A stretch of 64,000 bases of DNA from Mangrovibacillus cuniculi (GCF_015482585.1 NZ_CP049742.1:2325001-2389000); one strand, 5' to 3'; positions 34,767 to 44,462 are shown, counted from the stretch's first letter. A program made the numbers and translations. The notes: a model not told the origin generated them from the letters alone.

Positions 34767-35628
34767 TGTTCGCGATTTACACTTTTCAATCCATGGAAAA
34801 AACATTCTTCAAGATATGAACTTTGCATTACCAGAGAATTCTATCGTAGGTTTATTGGGACCCAATGGTGCAGGTAAAACGACACTTCTTCAAATTTTAG
34901 CTGGTATTGATGAGCCAACAAGTGGAAACGTGTTAGTGAATAACTTAGATCCGTTCCAACATAAACAAGGCAGAGAACAGACTTGCTTAATTATTGAAGA
35001 TGGGAACTTTCCAGTTAACTTTAAGATTAAAGAAGTTTTATCTCTTGCGAAATCTTTTTATCCGAACTGGTCACAAGAGAAAGCAAGCGCATTGTTAAAC
35101 GTGTTTAATTTAGAAAAAGACCTTAGAGTAAGGCAACTGTCAAAAGGAATGGGAAATGCACTTGCGGTGACGGTTGGGATTGCGAGTCGAGCACCTCTCA
35201 CTCTTTTCGACGAGCCGTTTAATGGAATGGATGTGCAGTCTAGGCAGGTCTTTTACAAAGAGTTATTAGAAGATTATGTGGAAGTGCCACGAACAATTAT
35301 CCTATCTACGCATTTTACCGATGAAGTTAGCAAGATGTTTAACCATATTGTCCTTGTAAATAAAGGGACTGTTCCTTTGTCTATTTCGTTTGAACAGATG
35401 CAGAAATCTTGCTTTAAAATTTGCGGTTTACCTAACGCCATAAATGAATTAACAACAGAAATGGAAGTCCTTCATTCAGAAAGTTTCGCAGGAAAAGAAA
35501 CTCGATACGTTTATAGTCCTCTTCGACCAGTACCGACTTCAGCTGATGTGGAAGTAGAAGTCATGTCTTTACGAGAAGTTATGTTGTATTGGCCCCATAC
35601 ATTAAAGGAGGTAGCAACAAATGTTTAA
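34756..35628 (+). CDS. ABC transporter ATPase of a YtrA-controlled exporter
   Basis: 290 residues. Walker A GPNGAGKTT, a degenerate signature LSKGMGNA instead of LSGGQ (common in this exporter family), Walker B TLFDEPFNGMD and H-loop STHF. The last 80 residues form a family-specific tail. It overlaps the permease start by 8 bp. It powers export or removal of a hydrophobic compound, with the actual drug unknown. Confidence 0.9.
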   Translation: MKVNVRDLHFSIHGKNILQDMNFALPENSIVGLLGPNGAGKTTLLQILAGIDEPTSGNVLVNNLDPFQHKQGREQTCLIIEDGNFPVNFKIKEVLSLAKSFYPNWSQEKASALLNVFNLEKDLRVRQLSKGMGNALAVTVGIASRAPLTLFDEPFNGMDVQSRQVFYKELLEDYVEVPRTIILSTHFTDEVSKMFNHIVLVNKGTVPLSISFEQMQKSCFKICGLPNAINELTTEMEVLHSESFAGKETRYVYSPLRPVPTSADVEVEVMSLREVMLYWPHTLKEVATNV

Positions 35629-36316
35629 AGGAACTTTCTATTTTCTATGGACTGACGTCAAGAAACCGTTACTAATCTTTACTTCTTTATATACTTTTTT
35701 CACTTTATTAACTGTCTTAGTTTTTGCGTCTGTGACCTCTTGGGAGTACACACGTATTTTTCATACTGTCCCAGTGTTTATCTTTTTATCAATCTTTGGA
35801 TCTCGTTTTCTAAAAGATAGTTTTCAGCCATTGTTGAGATTAGGTTGCTCCCGTTCTGCCTTTTTCCAATATGGATTAGTGTTTATTATCTTCTTAACTG
35901 TATTATTTACGTTTATTGATACTTCCTTATATTATTTAGTCTATTTCGCCATTGATGTTTTTCAGATTGAAAACATACAAATCTATCACTTCTCAGAATT
36001 CCTACAACTAGACTCTTCTCTCTTACTTCAAGCTTTCTTAAACTTTACCTTATTTACATTTATTGTTGTCATCTCACTATTCTTTAATAGTTTTATGTAT
36101 CGTTTCGGTATGGGATTGTTTTGGGGTATGATCTTGCTATCAACATTTCTATTTGTGATACCGGTTGTGCGAAATGAGGCTTGGGAATTAGTTAAATTAT
36201 TCTTTTCTGACAGTGCCCTATTTTATTGGAGCCTCCTTTGGGCGGTCACATCTGGATTGTTCTTAGTGGTGTGGGCAATGATGCGTTCGTTTCGTTATCG
36301 ATTAGGGAGGTTGTAG
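35621..36316 (+). CDS. Membrane subunit of the YtrA-controlled ABC exporter
   Basis: 231 residues, six membrane helices (about 18-40, 50-63, 82-108, 130-155, 160-185 and 195-220). AAAGGAGG lies 8 bases before ATG inside the ATPase gene. No motif beyond the helix pattern; assignment rests on operon position and overlap with the ATPase gene. Confidence 0.82.
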   Translation: MFKGTFYFLWTDVKKPLLIFTSLYTFFTLLTVLVFASVTSWEYTRIFHTVPVFIFLSIFGSRFLKDSFQPLLRLGCSRSAFFQYGLVFIIFLTVLFTFIDTSLYYLVYFAIDVFQIENIQIYHFSEFLQLDSSLLLQAFLNFTLFTFIVVISLFFNSFMYRFGMGLFWGMILLSTFLFVIPVVRNEAWELVKLFFSDSALFYWSLLWAVTSGLFLVVWAMMRSFRYRLGRL

Positions 36317-36353
36317 TAGCTCTGCGCTATCAGTATCTTTCTTTATTCTTTAC

Positions 36354-36388
36354 CGAAAGCTCCTTTCAATATGATAGGAGCTTTTTAA
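36354..36388 (+). terminator. Terminator of the GntR/ABC operon
   Basis: AAAGCTCCT and AGGAGCTTT pair around an 11-base loop; T-run follows. Confidence 0.88.
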
Positions 36389-36482
36389 AATTTTTCAGTT
36401 ATTATTTACCATTTTTATTCTTTGGGATTTTATTACTAACTTCTACCTTACATGTTACCATTAGTAAAAAAGGATGTAACCG

Positions 36483-37139
36483 ATGAAAACTCTGCACATT
36501 TTTATGATAGCATTTATATTTATTAGTACGCTAATCCTTACCTTCTATGACCTCTTTATTATCTCAACTACTTTAAAAGAATTATTACTACCGAATTTAG
36601 AATATAACCCTATAATAGACATTATCTTCGGTACAATTGGTGCATTTCTCTTTTTGTCCATTTTTACCTTTGCCCCCCATGCATTTGGTGTGTATCATGT
36701 GATGATGCGCTACGAGAATCTAAAAAAATATATCTTGCCCTTTACTGCTTTGTTTACTCTGTTCTCTAATAGTATGTATTTAATTAAGACTATGATCAGT
36801 AATTGGGCTGTTCATAGTTATTACTATAGGAGAGAGCAGGAATGGGTGTACGAAGTGGATAATTACTTTTATTTATTTAAGTTTCATTTATTACTAATTT
36901 TCTTTTTTGTATTTACAAGTAAGAAAAAAGTAAAAACGAATTATCACACATTATCCGTTATCACCATCACTGCTGGACTCCCGCTTCATTTGTATATCAT
37001 GGGAAGCTCGCATTTATTTACGATTATCACCTTGGCTAAAGTAAGAGATTGGTTTCTTTACTTTGGAGTCGGCGTGCCGGTAGCGTATTTGCTTCTTCTT
37101 AGCGGGAAGAAACTTTTTATAAAAGGAAAAAAAGCTTAG
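36483..37139 (+). CDS. Six-helix membrane protein, unknown (paralogue of the gene at 26607)
   Basis: 218 residues, AAAGGATG about 8 bases before ATG. Six hydrophobic helices. MMRYENLKKYILPFTALFT and the loop EWVYEVDNYFYLFKFHLLL correspond to IMKHFEKWKK and EYTWFHQLDDLIFLVKLPL in the protein at 26607. Separated from the ABC operon by a terminator, so probably independent. Function unknown. Confidence 0.72.
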   Translation: MKTLHIFMIAFIFISTLILTFYDLFIISTTLKELLLPNLEYNPIIDIIFGTIGAFLFLSIFTFAPHAFGVYHVMMRYENLKKYILPFTALFTLFSNSMYLIKTMISNWAVHSYYYRREQEWVYEVDNYFYLFKFHLLLIFFFVFTSKKKVKTNYHTLSVITITAGLPLHLYIMGSSHLFTIITLAKVRDWFLYFGVGVPVAYLLLLSGKKLFIKGKKA

Positions 37140-37180
37140 CTAAAATACCCTTTGCTACGCTTTTTCTATCATATTATTCA

Positions 37181-38104
37181 TTAATTTTTATCCTTTACCA
37201 CCCAACTATCACCGATTAGTTCATATTCCTTAGCCTTAGATTCTCCTGGCTGATGACAAGTAATCTCCCTTTCTTCCACGTTCTCTTCCACTACAGTACA
37301 CTCTTCTACATTTCCTGCTAGTTGAATATGGTAGCGACCTTTATGTTCTACTATTTCACCTTTTTCCTCAAACAACTGATTAACATGGGTATCAACATTT
37401 GTACCGATAAGAGATGCGTATCCTCTTAAGTATCTTTGTTCGGAAAAAATGTCAAAAGACCATTGAGCCCAGTCTAGTGGATTCGTGACAGTCATAAGAT
37501 ATTCATCAGGTGGATATACCGTTATGTTGTATGGTTCTGTCAATGCAAAAGCTGCCTCTACTTGCTGTTCTACCCAATATTTTGATACTCCTTTAAAGCT
37601 CAGGAACAAAATGGCTACAATAGCTGCTACTTTGTATATCCAAATTCGATGAGATGATAATAGAAAGCTTAGAGCCATAATGCATAATAAAGTGAGAAAC
37701 CAAGGATCACCTAATTCTAAATAATGCAAACTGATTTGTTCTTTGGAGAATGGATAGATTAACGGCGCTCCATGACCTACACTGTCATACAGTAAGTGTC
37801 CAAAGATAACTGCTAAACTATTACACATCCAAGCTACGATAAATGTTACATGCGTCAATACGAACCGAACCAACAATCCAATTGGTAGCGCAATAATAGG
37901 TGAAAATACTATAGCATGAGTCCAATAACTAAAGGTTCGATTACCTAATAAGTCTGGAAATATCCCAGCTACACCACCGAAAAACATTAGAATACATTTT
38001 TCTTTCCATGTTAATTCCTTTTTTCCTACTACAGCAACAGTGAAACTTAAAGTTAATGCTCCTACTAAGGCGTGTGAAAGTACGTGTAGAAATAATAATA
38101 GCAT
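37181..38104 (-). CDS. YdjM-family membrane-bound metal-dependent hydrolase-like protein
   Basis: 307 residues. The N-terminal half has the family signature HALVGALT, GIFPDLLGN, YWTHAIVFS and GHLLYDSVGHG, with His/Asp residues that would bind metal at the membrane. The C-terminal half (from about 185) is a soluble domain after the last helix, with conserved two Cys (ECTVVEEN, EITCHQPG). The physiological substrate of the family is not known. Confidence 0.82.
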   Translation of the reverse strand: MLLLFLHVLSHALVGALTLSFTVAVVGKKELTWKEKCILMFFGGVAGIFPDLLGNRTFSYWTHAIVFSPIIALPIGLLVRFVLTHVTFIVAWMCNSLAVIFGHLLYDSVGHGAPLIYPFSKEQISLHYLELGDPWFLTLLCIMALSFLLSSHRIWIYKVAAIVAILFLSFKGVSKYWVEQQVEAAFALTEPYNITVYPPDEYLMTVTNPLDWAQWSFDIFSEQRYLRGYASLIGTNVDTHVNQLFEEKGEIVEHKGRYHIQLAGNVEECTVVEENVEEREITCHQPGESKAKEYELIGDSWVVKDKN

Positions 38105-38340
38105 GTCAAATATGGCATCTCCTTATTTATTAAATTGTCTCTAATTGGATATTACCATATACTACCTTAAACAATTTCTTATTATTTTCTTAAGATTTTT
38201 GGATTTAATATAAACTGACCCAAGAACCCTACATGGTGTCTAAACTCTTTTTAGGATTTCAACTGTATTTAGTTGTATTGCTGTTAGATCAAGAGTCATA
38301 ATTTATATTTACTCGAGAGTGACTTAAAGGGTTTAGGAAC
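38105..38340. other. Intergenic, no gene seen
   Basis: AT-rich spacer upstream of the YdjM-like gene (minus strand); only promoter sequence is expected. No repeat noticed. Confidence 0.4.
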
Positions 38341-38378
38341 ACAAACAGCTCCTTTCTACTAGAAAGGAGCTGTTTGTC
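38341..38378 (-). terminator. Strong terminator downstream of the DUF4870 gene
   Basis: ACAAACAGCTCCTTTCT and AGAAAGGAGCTGTTTGT form a perfect 17-bp stem. The DUF4870 gene (minus strand) ends about 90 bp before it. Confidence 0.82.
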
Positions 38379-38466
38379 AAACCAATTAATCTTTATCATT
38401 TTTTTCTTGCTCTCTTTTTATTACTCAAAAATCCGTTTTGCTTAGGCTGCATGGTGGCCAATGTAA

Positions 38467-38835
38467 TTATTTAATAAAACGAATAGTTAAAGGGTACATA
38501 TACATTCTGCCCTCACTCGCTCTAACTGCACCAATAATAGAACAAATAAGATGAAGTAAAAAGATAACAGGAACAAGCAGAAATCCAATAAAAATTAGAC
38601 AAAGAAGTGCTGCTACCATGCTGTAAATAAAGATGCTAATTTGAAAATTAACCGCTTCTTTCCCACTCTCATTAACGAAGGTGCCTTTTTCTTTAAATAA
38701 TAACCATAAAATAATCGGAGCTAACACGAATCCTATTCCGGTTATGAAACCTGTAAAAGTAGAAAGATGGATGAACATAGCATACTGTTTCTCGCTCGCA
38801 TGTAAATTATTCTTCTGATTTTCGATATTTTCCAC
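38467..38835 (-). CDS. DUF4870-family membrane protein
   Basis: 122 residues from the GTG at 38835 (GGGGAG 6-8 bases upstream). After a charged N-terminus, KQYAMFIHLSTFTGF starts helix 1, then LAPIILWLLFKEKGTFVNESGKEAVNFQIS, the hallmark of DUF4870/TIM44-like small membrane proteins, and two more helices. Function unknown. Single gene. Confidence 0.85.
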   Translation of the reverse strand: MENIENQKNNLHASEKQYAMFIHLSTFTGFITGIGFVLAPIILWLLFKEKGTFVNESGKEAVNFQISIFIYSMVAALLCLIFIGFLLVPVIFLLHLICSIIGAVRASEGRMYMYPLTIRFIK

Positions 38836-39024
38836 TAACACACTCCCCTTCTTAACCCGTAACACATTATACTTATCTTATTAAACAAAATTAATATTTA
38901 GTACAATAGTACAAAATTAATTTATCCATAAAGCTTCATTATATATAATATATCTAATCAGTAACTTGAAAAGTATTAATTAATCCTTAACATCTATCTA
39001 TGTATTTTTTAAATGTGTTATTAT

Positions 39025-39453
39025 TTACCCTTCATACACCCTAATCCATTCCTGTACGTCCATCTTCCTAACTAATTCTCCAATTAAGTTATAAGGGATC
39101 TTTTTCGGATTTGAAAATCGAACACAGCTTTTCCCCATGTTTAACTTCGTACTCGTATGCTTTGGATACTCTTCTTCAAACCAATGCAGGAGCTTTTGAC
39201 TACCGTACAATCCCATATGGTAAAGACCGATGTGGTTCTTTCGGGCAGCAATACCAATAAAAGGAAGTGCCGTGTCTTTTTTGCAATGATATCCGTTTGG
39301 GTAAATGGATAGTGGAACAACATATGACGGCATACCATATTGCATTTCTAGTTCAAATCCTTCGGGAATATTCTCATCAATGACTTTTTTCAATGCGAGT
39401 AAAGCATCTTGCCATTTTGGATCTACATTTGCTAAATATTCTTCTATCGACAT
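39025..39453 (-). CDS. DUF1801-family protein
   Basis: 142 residues. Begins MSIEEYLANVDPKWQDALLALKKVI (cut here for length) and contains EMQYGMPSYVVP and IGIAARKNHIGLYH, the family blocks of DUF1801/YdhG proteins. Cytosolic, no signal. The role of the family is not established. Single gene. Confidence 0.88.
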   Translation of the reverse strand: MSIEEYLANVDPKWQDALLALKKVIDENIPEGFELEMQYGMPSYVVPLSIYPNGYHCKKDTALPFIGIAARKNHIGLYHMGLYGSQKLLHWFEEEYPKHTSTKLNMGKSCVRFSNPKKIPYNLIGELVRKMDVQEWIRVYEG

Positions 39454-39616
39454 TATTTTTATGCTCCTTTATGTTGTTTTCTTTAAAGATACAGCTTATG
39501 AAAAGCAGTGTTATCATATATTACTTACAAAACTTCCGTAGTAATAGTTTTTTGTAATTTAAACTATAGCATACGGAGCGCCTGCGTTAAGTATACAGCC
39601 TATTTATCTTACTCAC

Positions 39617-40372
39617 CTACTTCATTTTATACCTATCTATCTCCTCTTGACTGGTTAAATTAACAAACTCTGTATCTACTTGACCTGTGGAATAATCAGA
39701 TCCGTTCACAGATATCGGAAGTCCTTGTCTAGGTCCATTCTTCATTACTGGAACCCATTGATATAAGAAAAGATTATGCGAAAAGTTACCAAAGAACAGT
39801 GAATGTTGCTCTGGTAAATTACTTTGTTGGATTTCACTTATCGTAGTAGACCACTGTCTAGTAAACTTTTTCACACCATACGTTTTACCTTCTAAATCTA
39901 CTTTTTCTTCTAAAAACACTTTTGGACCGTATTGATGCGTTACACCGTTTAGGATCCTATACTGTCTATCTTTAGTTAAATAAAAGTTAATTCCTTTCAT
40001 TTCATCATCGGGGTGAATATTCCAAACTATATGATAAGTAGAAGGATCTTTTTTATCTAACATCCATAACTCTGGATCACCTTTGGACCTAATATTAAGG
40101 ACTTTCCAATTGAAATTTTCCCATGCCCAATAGCTTACCCCATATTGATTGTCTTCAGATATAAAAGGAACAACCACATGTCGATTATCTAGAAAGATGA
40201 TGTCTTGAATTTCCTCCGCTTCCACTTCTGGAAACAACACATTAATATCCTCCACTAATTGTTCTGTTTTTGGAAGAACACCTGAGCTACTGTATCTTGA
40301 AGTTAAAAAATACAGAGAGATAAGCAAAAGTACGGCAAAGAGTAGAATAAATGCTATCTTTTTCTTATTCAT
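39617..40372 (-). CDS. Signal-anchored extracytoplasmic protein, unknown
   Basis: 251 residues from ATG 40372 (AGGTG 6 bases upstream; an upstream GTG at 40381 overlaps that site). One N-terminal helix (about 6-24), then a soluble beta-rich domain outside. The start lies within the end of the upstream gene (8-bp overlap), so the two form a coupled pair. No motif recognised. Confidence 0.75.
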   Translation of the reverse strand: MNKKKIAFILLFAVLLLISLYFLTSRYSSSGVLPKTEQLVEDINVLFPEVEAEEIQDIIFLDNRHVVVPFISEDNQYGVSYWAWENFNWKVLNIRSKGDPELWMLDKKDPSTYHIVWNIHPDDEMKGINFYLTKDRQYRILNGVTHQYGPKVFLEEKVDLEGKTYGVKKFTRQWSTTISEIQQSNLPEQHSLFFGNFSHNLFLYQWVPVMKNGPRQGLPISVNGSDYSTGQVDTEFVNLTSQEEIDRYKMK

Positions 40373-41084
40373 TTTTTTCACCTACTAACAACGAAACTTC
40401 AGAACGGAAGTAATAGTGTCCTTTGGATGTAGCAACATAAATTCCTTTTCCGTCCTTTTCAATATATATTGCGCTATTCACGCCGCTTCCCCACTTACCT
40501 TTTGCTCCTTCTAGTAAGTAAGGAAAGCGTTCTTGCTTATCAGGATTTTCATACCCTTCAAATGCTTCTCGATACCATTTATCACTATAAATATGAGCAG
40601 GTTTCATCTTAGCTAGTGTTGCTAAGAAATTTTGTTCGTCTAACTCCACTTCCTCCACATTCATGTAAATCGAAAGTATGGTAGGATCATCTAGCTTTGA
40701 AATAAACGTAGACGGATTATCATTGGCATACATCACTGGATAGACAAACATGGCTACAGTCCCCAACGTTAAAAATATTAAATTAGACCAAAATCCTAAC
40801 CAAGCAAATCGACGATACTTTTCCCATTTAGTTTGATCCTTTCTCCAGATAAAGTACAAAATCCATACTCCTAATGGCAGAAGTGGAATTCGTATTAACT
40901 CCGTATCTACAGTGTAATTAAACGAAAAGCAGAATAATCCTATGTAAATGATGACGAAGATTTTCCACACTTTAATCTTTTCGGTTTGTTTCTTTTGAAT
41001 TCTGTAGGCAAGATAAGCTACAATGCCCCAGCTAAGTAATAAAAAAAAGATTTCTATTATGTTTGAGGTATAGTTAATATTCAT
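40365..41084 (-). CDS. Membrane protein with extracytoplasmic C-terminal domain, unknown
   Basis: 239 residues; four hydrophobic helices (about 8-27, 40-57, 65-80 and 92-120) then a soluble domain of about 115 residues (VEEVELDEQNFLATLA onward). Overlaps the next gene by 8 bp. I do not recognise either member of the pair. Confidence 0.75.
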   Translation of the reverse strand: MNINYTSNIIEIFFLLLSWGIVAYLAYRIQKKQTEKIKVWKIFVIIYIGLFCFSFNYTVDTELIRIPLLPLGVWILYFIWRKDQTKWEKYRRFAWLGFWSNLIFLTLGTVAMFVYPVMYANDNPSTFISKLDDPTILSIYMNVEEVELDEQNFLATLAKMKPAHIYSDKWYREAFEGYENPDKQERFPYLLEGAKGKWGSGVNSAIYIEKDGKGIYVATSKGHYYFRSEVSLLVGEKNE

Positions 41085-41202
41085 GTATTAAGTCGCCTCC
41101 TTTAGCATTCTCATACTCTACTGTAATATAAATCGACACCTCAAACTACCTATATATGGATTTTATTTGTAAAAAGGTGCTAACTCTTCTTCCTAGATAT
41201 GT

Positions 41203-41240
41203 AGAAAAAGCCCAAGTATCAACAAACTAGGACTTTTTCT
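41203..41240 (-). terminator. Terminator of the CxxP-type surface protein gene
   Basis: On the minus strand AGAAAAAGTCC pairs with GGGCTTTTTCT around a 14-base loop. Confidence 0.75.
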
Positions 41241-41257
41241 AATGTAAAACGATAAAT

Positions 41258-41758
41258 TTATCTTCTTTTTCTCTTGAAGAAAATAACCAATAATACTGCA
41301 AATCCGGCTACTAAAAGAACGAGTGTAGTCGTATAGTTAGGTTTCTTTTGTAGTTGTTCTTCTACTTCTTTCTCTTTCAGCAATAATTCTTCTTTCCCCT
41401 CAAAGAATTCATTGTTAACTTTAGTAGTTGTGGGAGCACACAACGGATGTATCCACTTCCCATTTTCTTTATTTAGGTAAAATAAATACTCAGTCCCTTT
41501 TATACTCGTACCCCAGGTGACATCTTCATATAACTTTATTACTTTATCTTCTACACCTTTATAACTCTTCTTCACTTCTACAGTAAGCAGCAACACATTA
41601 CTTTTTCTTTCTATTTCTTGTACCTCTCCAATAATGACACCGTCGTATTGTTTGAATGTGATGTTTGCTGAAGGGGGTTCTATACAAGATAGAGCTTGAG
41701 TTTGTTTAGGGAAAAAGAAGACGGATAGAAAACAAACAGCAAGTAATAATTTTTTCAT
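41258..41758 (-). CDS. Surface protein with TIMP/NTR-like domain and C-terminal anchor
   Basis: 166 residues: signal peptide (1-22, ending TQA), then LSCIEPPSANITFKQYDGVIIGEV (shortened), VEVKKSYKGVEDKVIKLY and HPLCAPTT, and a C-terminal membrane helix with a basic end (VIFFKRKRR). The N-terminal CxxPP right after the signal and a matching late Cys are typical of bacterial TIMP/NTR-like surface proteins. It is anchored outward. Ligand unknown. Confidence 0.78.
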   Translation of the reverse strand: MKKLLLAVCFLSVFFFPKQTQALSCIEPPSANITFKQYDGVIIGEVQEIERKSNVLLLTVEVKKSYKGVEDKVIKLYEDVTWGTSIKGTEYLFYLNKENGKWIHPLCAPTTTKVNNEFFEGKEELLLKEKEVEEQLQKKPNYTTTLVLLVAGFAVLLVIFFKRKRR

Positions 41759-41896
41759 GCTACACCTCCTTACTTTTTCTTTTATTCATGTAAGTAGACA
41801 TTACCTCCAAGTAAAAAGTTTCAATAAATATTGAAACCGAATTATAGTAATAACGTAAAGTTAGATAAAAGAATTATAAAGATGGAGGTATAAGAC

Positions 41897-42217
41897 ATGA
41901 TTGGCGCTATCATAAATTTTATTCTTTCTATGCTATTCCTACTATTGGGTTTATTTTTAGCAAAAGGAAAAGGTGCTTTTCTTATAGCTGGATATAATAC
42001 GTTGCCTGCTAAAGTAAAAGCCAAATATAATGAACAAGCAGTTTGTACATATATGAGTAAGGTGATGTATGGACTTAGTTTTAGTGTTTTTTTGTGGGGA
42101 ATGAGTGTGGTATTAGAAGTAACTCTACTGTTTATCATCGGGACCGTATTATTTGTCTCCATTTTGATTTTTACGGTTGTTTACACAAATACTGGTGAAC
42201 GTTTTAAAAGAAACTAA
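41897..42217 (+). CDS. DUF3784-family small membrane protein
   Basis: 106 residues. Helix 1 is followed by AKGKGAFLIAGYNTLPAKVKAKY, the DUF3784 signature, and two further helices. TGGAGG lies 10 bases before ATG. Often found in pairs or near regulatory genes in bacilli; role unknown. Confidence 0.87.
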   Translation: MIGAIINFILSMLFLLLGLFLAKGKGAFLIAGYNTLPAKVKAKYNEQAVCTYMSKVMYGLSFSVFLWGMSVVLEVTLLFIIGTVLFVSILIFTVVYTNTGERFKRN

Positions 42218-42409
42218 ATTAGTTGGTTCGCTCCCTTTTATTTGCTATGTTCCTGTGACTGGCATAATCACTACATAACTTTATTTTATAGTAACTATAC
42301 ATAAGCAATTTATTAATTCTCTCTTTTGGTGATTTTGTCACATTTAGTCATATTTTGTTGAAAGCTGGTATACTAGTAGAAGTGTATTTGATTAAAGGAA
42401 GTGAACCGT

Positions 42410-44029
42410 ATGAAGATTTTCAAGGGGAGTCTTCGAACACTTTTGGCCATTATTTTTGCCATCGTCGTTTGCATTGTTATTGTGATCGTTAGTATGTTTA
42501 TCGGACAACGATCCATTGATGAAATTGAATCAGAAATTGGCCACTCATTAGAAGATGCGGCGTATGTAATGGGAGAAAATTTGGATCAGTATATGTGGTC
42601 GAGGTATGGAGAAGTATCCATTCTTAGTGAATTACAAGAATTAAAGCAACAAGATTACCAGAATGCTTCTGATCTTTTAAATAAACTACAAGAACGATTC
42701 CCATCGTTTTCATGGGTTGGTTTAACGAATCAAGATGGGACAGTTATAGCTTCTACTAATGGAATTCTTACGGGACATGACATTTCCACTCGTCCTGTAT
42801 TTACGGAAGCGTTAGACGAAGTGTTTATTGGAGATGTTCATGAAGCAGTTTTGTTAGCTGAACTCCTTCCTAACCCTACTGGGGAAACACTACGATTTGT
42901 GGATATTAGTACTCCTGTTTATGACGACGAGGACAATTTTATTGGTGTCCTAGCTGCTCATTTAAGTTGGGAGTGGGCACAAGAAGTCGAAAACTTTATG
43001 CGGGATACTCTACAAAATAGAGAAGGCATCGAGTTTTTTATTGTCAGTAAAGCAGATGACAGTATCTTACTGGGACCCAAAGACATGGTAGGAGAAAAAT
43101 TAGATGTGGATAGTGTACAACTGTCCAGAGAATCTAATAAGGGATGGACCATTGAGACGTGGTCAGATGGAAAGCAATATTTAACCGGATATGTTCTTAC
43201 CGATGGTTACAGCGACTATCCCGGTTTAGAATGGACCGTTTTAGTACGACAACCTGTTGATGTAGCCTATGCACCTGCAAAAGAACTAGTTAGATATATT
43301 TTTATTGTTGGAAGTATGCTTGTTCTTTTCTTTGCGATCGCAGGATGGTTTATTGCAGGTAGAATTACGGATCCACTTAAACGCATTACTACTGTTGCTG
43401 ATAATTTACGAGATGGTGCTACGGTAACGATTCCTAAGTATGAAGGAATACGTGAAATTGAGATCCTATCTACATCGCTAAGAGACTTAGTGACAAATTT
43501 GACCACTACGGAAGTTCAATTAGAAGAAATGGAACATGTGGCTCACCGTGACTTTTTAACTGGATTAGCAAATCGAAATGGATTTGATCACTTTTTGGAA
43601 CAAGCAATAGATACATATGATCATCTAACCATTCTTTATTTAGATCTGGACGGATTTAAAGCAGTTAATGATAAATTTGGTCATGATGCGGGAGATAAAC
43701 TTCTAATAGAAGTTGGCGCTCGTTTAGATCAGTTTGTTCAAAAAGATGATCTGGTATCTCGGATTGGTGGAGACGAGTTTGTCGTTACCCTCTCCTCTTC
43801 TTCTAATTCGATTGAGCATGGAAATATGGTTGGAGAGCAGCTTATATCTTTGCTCAATAAACCTTTTGTTATAGATGATGTAATGGTTTCCATTGGATGT
43901 AGTGTGGGTGGAGCAACTTGGTCAAAAGGTGACAATATAAGCGATGTTATTCGATTGGCGGATCAGGCATTGTATAGTGTGAAACGTAGTGGGAAGAATC
44001 GTATGCTTATGCACGAGGAAAGTACGTGA
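42410..44029 (+). CDS. Membrane-bound diguanylate cyclase (dCache-HAMP-GGDEF)
   Basis: 539 residues from ATG 42410 (AAAGGAAGTG upstream). Helix about 10-32, extracellular double-Cache sensor to about 290, helix about 295-320, a HAMP-like linker (RITDPLKRITTVADNL), and a GGDEF domain starting RDFLTGLANRNGF. The catalytic motif GGDEF is intact (SRIGGDEFVVTL), as are the Mg-binding DLDGFKAVND residues. The inhibitory I-site position reads QKDD rather than RxxD, so product feedback is probably weak or absent. It makes c-di-GMP in response to an extracellular ligand. Confidence 0.94.
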   Translation: MKIFKGSLRTLLAIIFAIVVCIVIVIVSMFIGQRSIDEIESEIGHSLEDAAYVMGENLDQYMWSRYGEVSILSELQELKQQDYQNASDLLNKLQERFPSFSWVGLTNQDGTVIASTNGILTGHDISTRPVFTEALDEVFIGDVHEAVLLAELLPNPTGETLRFVDISTPVYDDEDNFIGVLAAHLSWEWAQEVENFMRDTLQNREGIEFFIVSKADDSILLGPKDMVGEKLDVDSVQLSRESNKGWTIETWSDGKQYLTGYVLTDGYSDYPGLEWTVLVRQPVDVAYAPAKELVRYIFIVGSMLVLFFAIAGWFIAGRITDPLKRITTVADNLRDGATVTIPKYEGIREIEILSTSLRDLVTNLTTTEVQLEEMEHVAHRDFLTGLANRNGFDHFLEQAIDTYDHLTILYLDLDGFKAVNDKFGHDAGDKLLIEVGARLDQFVQKDDLVSRIGGDEFVVTLSSSSNSIEHGNMVGEQLISLLNKPFVIDDVMVSIGCSVGGATWSKGDNISDVIRLADQALYSVKRSGKNRMLMHEEST

Positions 44030-44033
44030 AACT

Positions 44034-44077
44034 AGCACCGAAGAAAGGAGTCTATTAGGACTTTCTCTTCGGTGTTT
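44034..44077 (+). terminator. Terminator of the diguanylate cyclase gene
   Basis: CACCGAAGA pairs with TCTTCGGTG, with an inner AAGGAGTC/GGACTTTC extension, and T-run after. Confidence 0.85.
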
Positions 44078-44217
44078 ATTTTTTACCCATTTAAACCTAC
44101 TGTCTAAAAGATTACTAGAACTGTTGTAATTTTCTTCCGAATATAATAAGATAGATATGAAAACACAATATATTGATAGATTAACAATTTTAAAAACTAC
44201 ATATTGTACGCAAGATA

Positions 44218-44365
44218 ATAGATGCACAAAGTGCTTAATAGGGAATTTGGTGCAAAACCAAAGCTGCCCCCGCAACTGTAAGTGAGGACGAAACGAATGT
44301 AACCACTGTGAAATACGGGAAGGATTCGGAGTAGAGAGATTCACAAGCCAGGAGACCTGTCTATT
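44218..44365 (+). ncRNA. Cobalamin (AdoCbl-type) riboswitch
   Basis: Aptamer landmarks in order: TAGGGAATTTGGTGCAAAAC, GCTGCCCCCGCAACTGTAAG, ACTGTGAAATACGGGAAGG, and the B12 box AGCCAGGAGACCTG at 44346-44359. It precedes the ribonucleotide reductase operon and works with the terminator at 44463. Ligand binding should switch the operon off. Confidence 0.96.
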
Positions 44366-44462
44366 TTCTGCCGTTTTCTTTTTTCGGGGATGGAGAAAGG
44401 AGTCGATTGCAAAGTGAAAAGATCCTTTTAAGCGCTCTTCTTTTCCTTTGCATTCCCCTCAC

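Noticed and set aside
36226-36486. Open frame spanning the end of the ABC permease gene
   Set aside because: It crosses a clear terminator hairpin at 36354-36388 and has no ribosome site.
43922-44344. A 140-codon frame antisense to the cobalamin riboswitch and GGDEF end
   Set aside because: It is the reverse of a conserved structured RNA and a coding region; no ribosome site.
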